A stretch of 64,000 nucleotides of DNA from NCBI GenBank assembly GCA_024699855.1, contig JAMPIQ010000002.1, positions 13,950,001-14,014,000 on the forward strand, read 5' to 3'. Under the pieces are notes generated by a model. It ran no database searches, had not been told where the DNA came from, and was given only the letters and a program-made list of their open reading frames with translations. Made by a program: the position numbers and the translations under genes. Shown here in pieces: positions 38,501-47,096 of the stretch (its first letter is position 1; the number at the start of each line of letters is the position of its first letter). Source of the DNA: Aphelenchoides besseyi (lineage: Eukaryota; Nematoda; Chromadorea; Rhabditida; Aphelenchoididae).

Positions 38501-39395
38501 CAAGATCCTTTGTTTTTGAACGGTGATCCAATTCACGAACTAGCTCCACTCAACTACGCAGTTAGTAAACAAACTGCTCTATCATTCGCAACCTTTTTGT
38601 TTAGATGGATGATCGAGACAATGATCCACTGGATATTGTGCCGTCAATTTACGGCGATAAACCTTTTGCGAGTATCAGAGGTAGTGGACGAGCAGATTTG
38701 CAGCACGGAAGTCAAGCCTCACTTAACAATCCGTCCATAGGCTTCCGTCGCTTCATTCACAAGCCAACAGGTAAATAAATGGTATATTGTAAACTAAACA
38801 TTACATTTTAGATGCGGGATTGTACGGAACATCCGGAGCTTTAAATATGTCTGGTATTTTCCATCATCTATCAGGAAACGATGAACGTGCTCCGCTAACC
38901 GCTGAACCTCAAGCAGCTTCGACGCTCAATCGACACGGACGATCTCCATCCGTTACTCGATCGGCGTTGAGTGTCTTCACTGGTCTCAATGGACGGCCAC
39001 AAATTCAACGTCGACATCCGATTGCAAATCAAAACGGTGTGGGAATTAGTTCGATAATGAGCTCGCCGGCTGAAGGCGAAATGCCAACAACATCGACTTC
39101 TCCTGGATCCGCAAATTCTGGAGCCACACACTTGCAACACAACTCACCACAATACCATTTACATCATCAGTTTCAACATCATGTACCACCATCAATTCCT
39201 CCTCCAATTCCTGAGCGAACTTACGGGTTGCGAAGTGCGACGAGCAGCGTCGAGTTGTCGTCGAGTTTTCGTAATCCGAATGCCGGAGCTCAACCTTCGC
39301 TACGAACTTTTGCTGCAGATACTCTCAGTGGTGGTACAAGCGACGTACCGAACGTTCTGTCTCAATCTCAATTTCATACGGGTCGCGCCTTTTAG
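35558..39395 (+). CDS. Ig/FN3 single-pass transmembrane receptor
   Basis: About twelve exons encode roughly 1,080 residues. The start MNWKTANGCWLVLFVQFF is a signal peptide. The ectodomain has four or five Ig domains, recognised by Cys...DxGxYxC pairs (DAGRYYCMVRNSF, DSDDYICHGL, DAGFYTCQVSDRI), then two FN3 domains (QLYQFRVIALFTGGFTE; DDTEYQCIVFAENSSSGRSA). The membrane span is GAVFLAFVCLLSAAIPLVCV. The cytoplasmic tail, about 300 residues, is Ser/Pro/His-rich with PPSIPPPIPERTY, a potential SH3-binding site. Many NxS/T sites are present. The architecture fits cell-adhesion and axon-guidance receptors of the Robo, CDO/BOC/Ihog and DCC groups; domain counts do not settle which. It acts at the plasma membrane. 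The Ig domain at about 36830-37090 lacks a clear second Cys signature and may be degenerate. Confidence 0.8.
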
Positions 39396-40049
39396 GCGCA
39401 AACGAACTCAGTTTTTTTGTAACTCGAGTTATGTAGCTTCTTTATTAAGTTATTGTTTACAAGTAAATCAGTGGTCAGCCCTCCTCCGGGAGGCTTCCCT
39501 TCAATTAACACAGATCATCGACATCATTTATTTACAAAACAATTAAACTATTCAATTGTGAAACACTTTCTTTTGACATACAAACCGACGATTTGCTATT
39601 TCGATTTTAAAAAACAACTTCAAACGATCTCTTTCGACTATAACAAATCACTACATCTCTTTACTCAAGCAGCTTAGATTTCCTAATCAAAACCAATTCC
39701 TTTTCAGTATCTCTCAATCAAATACCGAACTTTAATCTTCATTACCAATATTTCAATATTCACTTTTTTAAAGGGGAGAGAGAGAAACTTTCGGAACCAA
39801 CGTCACAACCTTCGCACACTTTTGAGATGTAGACGGGCAAGCCGGGACCCAAGATGGAGACCCGGTCTGATAAGCGAATTTGTGATTCAGGTTGTGACGC
39901 GGCTCTTCAAGTGTACAACTGTGAGGGAAAGGAAGTTAGTCGATGACCAATCGTACGCGTACCTTTTGGTCAATTCGTTAAAGTCTGCAACGGTGTTCGT
40001 GAAGAAGATGAACGAGAACTAAACAAACCATTGCAATTTTCGTAAAAAA
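39396..40049. other. Gap after the Ig/FN3 receptor
   Basis: Low-complexity AT-rich 3' flank and unassigned sequence; no supported gene. It leads into the region of gene fragments. Confidence 0.35.
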
Positions 40050-40168
40050 AGACTGCTGTTCAAAGTAACAGATGAAGATGTTTTCGACACTCCATTGGTA
40101 CACGACATCAACGTTTCGCTTTGTGGTAATCCGGGAACTGCAAAGTCCCAGTTTCTTCGCTATATTTA
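40050..40168 (+). pseudogene. MCM2-like helicase fragment (Walker A)
   Basis: The frame reads KVTDEDVFDTPL then HDINVSLCGNPGTAKSQFL and RYI before a stop. GDINVLLCGDPGTAKSQFL is the MCM2-type Walker A region; here the invariant GxPGTAKSQ is preserved. Only about 40 codons are visible; no zinc finger, Walker B or arginine finger was found nearby. It is an isolated exon-sized relic. Confidence 0.6.
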
Positions 40169-40699
40169 ACACATTGCACCGCTTTCGAGTGAGCAGAGAT
40201 CTTTAGACCTGCCGACCGACTGGGCTCTCCGATCAAATCGTCAGCATTTGTGAGTGAATAGACGACCAAGCACGAGCTCGGTTCCGAGAAAGCAGTGAGA
40301 CGAGTGCCGTGCGAAAGACCAGGGATCTTGCAGTCGAATTCGCATAGCAAGTGTCGATACCATACGTGTCTCTTGCCTGGGATAAAAACATAACTGTATT
40401 TGTACATGGCATTTCATGGGTTCATCGATGGGATTTAGATCCCGTTGGTGATAGGCGTCATGATCATTACGTCGAGTCCTCTGGTGTTGCTGGCACAAGA
40501 GATAAGTCTCGGGAGACTTCTGTCGTACCAACTGGCAGAAGTCTGTGAGCGTAAAAGTTCGATCGCAGTAATTCTAAACCATCGATTCCTTTCCGCAAGA
40601 TGTTAGAATCGCCGAAACTGTATATGAAAACGCAGATGTGTTGTTGGTTACGATTATATTGACTGAAGTCAAATCAAAACAGTTAATAAACAAAAGCAG

Positions 40700-42061
40700 C
40701 AAACTTACATGTCGAAGAAGCTGATGGATGTTGACACTGAAGCAATCACCGAAGTATCCGAAGACACATCAATGGATGCGCGCAGTGACTATTTCGCGCA
40801 CATTGCCGATCAACAAACTTCAGCCGCCGATCGTCAAGTGATTCAGAAGTCTACGGTCGAAGTAGCAAGTGTTTCGCGAGAACGACTGCAACATCAGCAA
40901 TCCACACCAATCGAACACACAGGCGCAGAAAACCCACGACCATCGAGTACCGTGTTCGCGAAGATTACCGGCGAATCTCATGTTCTTGACAGCAAATTCT
41001 TGCTAACGACAATGGATCGTGATTACGTAGGTTCTTGTAGCCACTTCTGCTTGAACAGTTTTGATGTTACAGAGTGTGAAGGCGAATGAAAGTGTTGCTG
41101 CATTGAAAAGATCGTTGGAACAAGTCGAGGCTTCGGGGTCAACGGCTCTCGAATTGAAATGGTCTGCGATTTCTGACGGTGTGGCTTCTGAAGCCACCGA
41201 ATTGGCCGAAAATCCGCGAATCATCATCGAACCAACGATCGCATCAAAACCTCAGTACGTTCATTCACTCATTTCCACTCTTCTTGCTATTGTAGGGGTG
41301 ATTACCGAACCGGAAAACGTTTGAATATGCGACGCTTGGTTCCGTACATTGCGAGCAACTTCCGAAAAGATCGAATTTGGTTGAGAAGAACAAAAGCCGC
41401 CAATCGAAACTATCAAATTTGTTTGGCGACTGATGATTCTGCGTCAATGAAAGACAATCTGATGACTGAGTTAAACTGAGAACTGTCTTCTCAAACTGTC
41501 AGTGTGTTTTAGATCACCTGTCAAGCAGTTTGCTTGTTGGAACGAGCATTTCAACAGTTGGCCGTAGGCGAGGTTTCAATCTGCAAATTTGGAGCAGAAG
41601 TCGAACTGCTTCGCGAGTTCCACGATTCAACAACAAGCGACGAGTTGGGTCTTCGTCTTCTGCATTCGCTGAGATTCGATCAGAACAAAACCAATTTGTC
41701 GCGTCTACTGAGCTCGATGGCCGAACATTTCGCCGAAGGTCGCTTTGCGTCGTCACGTGCACCGGCCAATCAACTTTTGATTATTGTTGGCGATGGTCGT
41801 GGAACGTTGAATATGGGCGCCAAACGGGTGGCTGCAGCCGTTGGCCGCTTGTTGGACGAGGGAGTTGTGGTCTTGTATTTGATCGTTGACAATCCCGAAT
41901 CGTCAGTTTTTGCCATCAAGTCCTTCCAAAAAGGTCGACTTGTCGACTACATAACCGTGTTCTCGTTCCCATTCTATACGGTCGTTCAGTCCAAACCCAT
42001 TATTTCATCGGCGGTTTCCGAAGCTATTCGCCAATGGTTCGATTTGATCCAAGATCTTTGA
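40700..42061 (+). pseudogene. MDN1: 5'-truncated midasin (MDN1) C-terminal region
   Basis: Four exons with clean splice sites encode about 430 residues. The start (MSKKLMDVDTEAITEVSEDT) and ARSDYFAHIADQQTS align with the linker after the acidic D/E region of midasin. GDYRTGKRLNMRRLVPYIAS and FRKDRIWLRRTKAANRNYQ are nearly identical to the conserved stretch before the VWA/MIDAS domain. The MIDAS motif DDSASM is intact, and the protein ends RQWFDLIQDL with AATAAA at about 42122. Midasin is a giant AAA+ ATPase of nearly 5,000 residues that strips assembly factors from pre-60S ribosomes in the nucleus. All six AAA modules are absent upstream in this window, so this is the C-terminal tenth only. 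Either a duplicated 3' fragment or a gene cut by assembly. Its last 190 bp are copied at 50012. Confidence 0.75.
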
Positions 42062-42150
42062 GTCTGTTGTTTTGTTTTATGTTGTTAATTGTTATAAGAT
42101 TTCTGTTGATTTGACCCATTCAATAAAACTTTATTCAAAATCTAAGTCAC
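41958..42150 (+). repeat. Segmental duplication block 1, copy A (midasin tail)
   Basis: The final midasin codons, stop and poly(A) signal recur in direct orientation at 50012-50195 with only a few differences. This is the left part of the duplicated segment; the sequence between this block and block 2 differs between the copies. Confidence 0.9.
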
Positions 42151-42612
42151 GAGCTTCTGAACTTTTATTGAGCCAACTACTCTTCGGCTTCTTCGTATCC
42201 CAAGAATCGAAACAGACCACGACTTCGACATTCATTTGTGGGTTCTGTGTTGACCAGACTCTCAGTTTCAAGTTGATGGATCGGTTGAGAATCGGCTCAA
42301 AATAATCGATCTAACAAAATTAAAGGAATTTGGTGTCCATAGGACTGGTTTAGCCATTTGATTGGTTGACATCAGTACATTCAGATCCTGTTCGTTGTAA
42401 ACACTTCAAACAAACTGAAGACGACGACGTTGGGTGAAGTAATCAGTCGTTTGATCGAACTGTTCCTCCCATAAGTGACCGATGAAGAAGTGCATTAGTG
42501 TGGATACTTTTCTTTTTGACCCCCAATGTTTCTCAAGACCTTCAACATAAGCCTACAGTAGACCCTGACTTTCTCCATGAGCAATAACATTGAACGTTTA
42601 TTTGTGTTCACA

Positions 42613-43140
42613 TTACAATCTCAAATCAAGAATTGTGGTTTCGTTTTTAGTCGAAATCACTCGTTTAACGTCAACGAACGTCTTTCCCCTGAAGATGCCA
42701 ACTCGGTCGATCACACGTTTGTCCAACGAGTTGGTCACAAACAGAACTTCGTTTCCGGCCTTCAGCAACGATTGGACAATGGACATTTGCTCGATCTGCA
42801 ACTGTTTGATTGTAACAATCTGAATAGCCAAGTAACCTCTGATTTCGAGTCATCATAAGCGTAGAAGATCGATTGCTGAGCTGGTTTCATTCGATCGATG
42901 TATTCGTCCAAAGTCGTTCGGTTCTTCAAGTTGCTCTCGAACCAAAACATGTGAGCAAGACCTTCAGCTCCCAACGGATGGTTCACAGCGTTGATCGTTT
43001 CATTAGCGACCAGTTTTTTTAAGTAGCCATCCAAAGTTGTTCTGTTCATCTTTGCCACCAACTCCATCGATTCATCTGCCAATTTGGCATTGTTTTCAAC
43101 GCCAAAAAGATGGACGTATGCTTCTTTTCCTAAAACCTGA
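42613..43140 (-). pseudogene. HSP90-family middle-domain fragment, copy A
   Basis: The frame VLGKEAYVHLFGVENNAKLA continues to RTTLDEYIDRMKPAQQSIFY AY, corresponding to the HSP90/GRP94 stretch around TSLDQYVERMKEKQDKIYF. A 35-nt intron (GTTACT...AAACAG) leads to LKAGNEVLFVTNSLDKRVID and IFRGKTFVDVKR, matching the family's VLLLTEPVDEY and EFDGK region. The ATP-binding N-terminal domain and the C-terminal dimerisation domain are absent. It is divergent, so the paralogue (GRP94, TRAP1 or cytosolic) cannot be named. It cannot act as a chaperone in this form. Confidence 0.6.
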
Positions 43141-43243
43141 AGTATACGTCGCTTCAAGAATATTCATACCAATTGCAATGACGGCGATTGCTATAAAAAG
43201 AAGCCTTAAAATTTTTATACTATGAAATTTTCGAAGAATTCAC

Positions 43244-43873
43244 TTACACAAAACCTATGAAAACGCACTCTCCAAATTTTTGCATCCTAGAACGCGGATC
43301 TCCACACTTCGAACAATTCTCTCCAACTTCAAAATATTTGCGTACGTGCGGTTTGATAGGCCAATGATCATCCTTTCTTTCTGTTACAAACGCATGAATT
43401 AGTGTCTTTATATCGTCTCCCGATGGTCGATGCAAACGTCTGAAAAGTTGCTTGGTTTATTTGGCTATCAGTCCCTACGAAATCTCCGAAGGGTGCACAG
43501 TCTTCACTGGTTCCGTGGAGATGGGTTCGATCTTGTATTTGGTGCCACCATTACTCGAAATCTTTTCCATCACTTTGTAAAGCCTTTCCCTGAAACTTCA
43601 TGAATACTGGGCCTATCCGGAGGTCCACTACCTGTCACCCCGTTGACTGACTTTTTCACCGACAAAAAACTCATTTTCCAACAAATCTTGCAACTCACAA
43701 ACAAGCCCATCCAACGGCTCCTTGCCTAAGTTTTGAGTCAGTTATCACGACCAACACAACATACTTTCATGGATGAGATGACAAGCAGAATCTTGAAAGT
43801 TTCCGTTTCTAAGCACATTGACGTACCTTCTTTCTGACTTGTGGATTCCTTCCGATTCTATTAACGGCTTGCT
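43244..43873 (-). pseudogene. ACF1/BAZ1-like N-terminal fragment, copy A
   Basis: Joined exons read KPLIESEGIHKSER, then LVCELQDLLENEFFVGEKV, RLYKVMEKISSNGGTKYKIE, and finally HPSEISRLHRPSGDDIKTL with KPHVRKYF. This order parallels the end of the WAC domain of ACF1/BAZ1A and the following conserved stretch (KYKVQ...ATQISRRKHLFSRDKLKLFL). ACF1 is the large subunit of ISWI chromatin remodellers. Only about 170 residues are visible; DDT, PHD and bromodomains are missing. The similarity is partial and from memory, so the family call is tentative. Confidence 0.4.
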
Positions 43874-44738
43874 TAAAGGAAATTATTGTTAAAATCTTCA
43901 CAAATTATTCACTTAATTGCTTTAAAATGAACCCCAAACCTCCTTTAAACTCACTTTTCTATCAATCCTACTTTTGAGCAACTCCACATCTTCGCGGGAA
44001 GTATGAGGACGAACGAAACTCTGCACGGCGACAAACCTTAAGACGCTTAGTCGGGCAAAATGCCAAAAGCTTTGACCAAAACCACGTGACGGGGACGAAC
44101 ACACTGGCCGCTCAAATGAAGAGTGCGTAGAGTAGTGCATTGAAAGCGTTGAGCTAAACGTCATGTTTCCAGCTGGTCAGTTAACGTCTATTGTTCTGTT
44201 ACGATAGAGCACCTAAATGGCAGGTCACCGTAGAAAACTTAAACGTTGCGATCAGCAAGTTGAATACTGGAGCAGATATTTTAATAACAAATTGTCATTT
44301 ACAAAACTGCAAGGTTGCAGAAGGATATTTGGGATTTCGATTGAACGTTGATAATACTTATGCAGGTGATCGATTTGACGCTCGTGAGTTGTTTAACCGC
44401 TTTGAACGATGGAGCAATTGGAATCACGTTAGTGGCACTAACTAAACGAAGAGTGCAAATCAACCGACCGATCAACTTGCCTTCTAAGTTGTTTTTCATT
44501 GCTTGATCGCTATTGTCCACTTCTTTTTGCCGCCTCCTTGATCATCTTCGAACCATCAATCTCCTTAAGTGATTGTCGCTAAAAACTTTTAGTAGTTAAG
44601 AGCGCAAATGCGCAACATTCTGAACGGCCAACGAGGTTGTTTCCCGTTCTTTTTGGCGAAGAGGTTACGATTGTCTTTTGACCGTAAGGTTGTTATTCAC
44701 ATCAAGTGATTCTGTTTTTCGCTGATTACGTGATTGCT

Positions 44739-46345
44739 GGCCAACGGAAGTGATCAACTGTTACTGTCGAGATGCTTAAATGGTGTTTTCAACAAACCTG
44801 TTCATACGAATAAGATTAAGTTTTACATGTCTCGCTAATTATCAAAAACTCAATAACTAAATTCTGCGAATAACCTATCAATCACTAGTACAAGAGCGAA
44901 TTTAACTGAGTAGCTTAACATAATGGAAGAAAGAATCATTTGATTTCACTATACAGTTTTTCATCAGTTTACGTCCTGTAGTCGTCAATCTTACTGCACT
45001 TTAACCGCTGCTTCAACTAAAACTTTCGAATACAAACAGATCAATAGCAGAAGAAGCAAACAAGAACGTTGACGATATCACAGCTTCTTTTGAGAGTTTA
45101 GGACCAGCGTCTGCTAGAGAGATGGTGAGCTTCTCAGTCGTATCCACTACAGCTGACTAATAGCAATCACCAACGAGATGCAAGTTATCTTTGCGACAAA
45201 AATTCTTTGATCTTAGACTCCGAGAAGCGTGCTTGTCAACTAAGCTCTCGTTTTAGTTCTGTTGCATTTGCTTCCATCAGTTCGTGGTTTCTGAACGACT
45301 AAGAGCAATGAACAAAAATGTTGGCTTTTCGGTGCTTTTAATTGCACTAATGTTTGTTTTTGTATGCACGCAATTGGCTTCTTAATTGGTCGTAGTCAGA
45401 AAACAAACGATCTATCTATGCTGTGTTCCAAGAATCAAACGTTAAATGTGCATTCAACAAGCAGATGGAGACACACGCTGTCGGAATCCAATCCAGAAAC
45501 TAGCAACGAAGAGAGAGAGCGTGTCGCACACACTATCCACTCGCCCAATTCTTTTGCTTTTCGGGTCCCCGAACAGACTCTCGCACTTGCCGTTTTCCCA
45601 ATCCCACCGCTTTGTATGAGAAGTCCGTGTGACTTGGAATTTTCGTTTATTCGTAGCTTTTACAACCGCTTTGGGCGGTTAGTTTGATCATCGTATCTTA
45701 TGATTGGTTGTTAGTTGACTATGACCACTACGCGTTCTAATACTTTGACTTTAAAACATAAAACTTTATTTCGGATTATCAGTTTTCGTTTTAACGTGTT
45801 TGATAGCCAGTGGGTTGTCTCTTGTCACTTCTTTTTAACATCCACGTGATCAACTCAAAGACGCAATTTGGAGTCCAGATGCTGTAATCCTTTTGAAACT
45901 ACCTTAATGGGGATGCTGATGCCAATCGGTCACCTGACACTTTTGCTTGCGACCCATTGGTCTTACCTTTTGAGCGTAGTGGTCAGCGATTTCTTCGAAC
46001 TCTGATTTGAACGTTCAGTTCTGAAATGTCTATTGCGTTGTGTTGTCTTGCACTCAAATTTCCTGAGATCACTCATTCATTAATTGTCTCTTACGAACAG
46101 AAAAATGGGACCGTTGCTACTGAATGTCGAGATTTTCCGACCGTTGTTCTGTACCTGCTCTGTTCGGGTTTCTTTTCGTCATTCCAACAATTTGGTATTC
46201 GATTTTAGGTGAGCAAATGTGAGTGTAAATGCTTCATATCTCCACTTTAAGACTGTGAGAACGATGTCTGGACGACACATTTAACAGCAATTAAAATGCT
46301 CAAGTCGATGGAAATGGTGCATGCAACTTTCTTTACGGTCGGTTT
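44739..46345. other. Gap between fragments, no supported gene
   Basis: AT-rich, with one 107-codon open frame (45364-45687) lacking any recognisable feature. The phosphatase domain that would complete the adjacent PP5-like piece was looked for on the minus strand and not found. Confidence 0.4.
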
Positions 46346-46348
46346 TCA

Positions 46349-47005
46349 AACGTTCTTAAAAGTTCTACGCGTCTGCAGTTTTCCTTTCTCTTTAAATGTT
46401 TCCATCAAATCGATCATGAAAGTCGACAGTAATCTCGCCATCCAAACGTGGTCCCGAGTAGCTGTCCTCCACAACTGAATACACGAACTGATCAAAGTCT
46501 CATGAAACACAAACAAACCATAAGAATTCAAATCGATCGAGTCGGAAATGCTCTTCGGGGCCTCACTGACAATCGCTCGCTCAAATGCAATTCGCTTCAC
46601 AATCTTCTGGACCTCGTTGTACCTCAGTTGAACGTCCCTGTCGTTCGATCGGGCTTTTCCCACTCGATTGTAATCCGCCAATACCAGTTTGTACTTCCCC
46701 AATGCGCAGTTTGCCGATGCCCGTCGGAAGTAGGCCTTCACGAACGAGGGATTCAATTTGAGTGCCGTGTCCGCATCCTCCAACGACAAACCGAAAAGCT
46801 CCTTTTTCAGATAGCAAATCGAACGATTGCCGTAGTAGACGGGTTCTTCCGGATCGTATTCAATGCATTTCGAATGCATTTTGAGTACAGTTCGATGGCA
46901 ACATCGTAGTTCTCTTCTAAACAGCAGCACAAAGAAATGAATGGTCGAAGCCAATCACTTACCTTTGAAATAACCGTTGGCTTCGTTTTTAATCAAAACG
47001 GCGAG
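46349..47005 (-). pseudogene. PP5 (serine/threonine phosphatase 5) TPR-region pseudogene
   Basis: Exons read NEANGYFKEENYDVAIELYS, then EYDPEEPVYYGNRSICYLKK, AYFRRASANCALGKYKLVLA and VKRIAFERAI, matching the three TPRs of protein phosphatase 5; after a further intron EDSYSGPRLDGEITVDFM matches the linker before the catalytic domain. The catalytic domain (GDxHG, GDxVDRG, GNHE) is absent; the frame stops at 46346. An 11-bp tandem duplication (AAATGCATT twice, 46862-46881) shifts the frame inside the first TPR. Introns are retained, so this is a DNA-level copy, not a retrocopy. PP5 normally docks HSP90 through these TPRs. Confidence 0.7.
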
Positions 47006-47096
47006 AGTTTCGGATCTTTCTTAGAACGTTTATTTTGCTTGATGAACAAAAACAATTTTGCATTGGATGCAAAGTTAGAAAATTAAAGAAAGACAC

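Larger units (their letters stand above)
42546..44738 (+). repeat. Segmental duplication block 2, copy A (2.19 kb)
   Basis: Nearly identical to 50907-53102 in direct orientation (roughly 98% by eye). Both copies start in TAACATAAGCCTACAGTAGA and end in GATTACGTGATTGCTG, after which they diverge abruptly. Contains the HSP90-like and ACF1-like fragments. Confidence 0.95.

Noticed and set aside
35558..39395. Calling the Ig/FN3 receptor nephrin/SYG-2, Robo or DCC specifically
   Set aside because: Four or five Ig plus two FN3 domains do not uniquely fit any of these, and the cytoplasmic motifs seen are not diagnostic.
42613..43873. ACF1-like and HSP90-like fragments as one fusion gene
   Set aside because: A splice route can be drawn, but it needs non-consensus junctions and joins unrelated domains; treated as two neighbouring fragments.
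44191..44445. 84-codon plus-strand open frame in the duplicated block
   Set aside because: The same frame in the second copy has a stop codon at about 52702, so it is unlikely to be coding.
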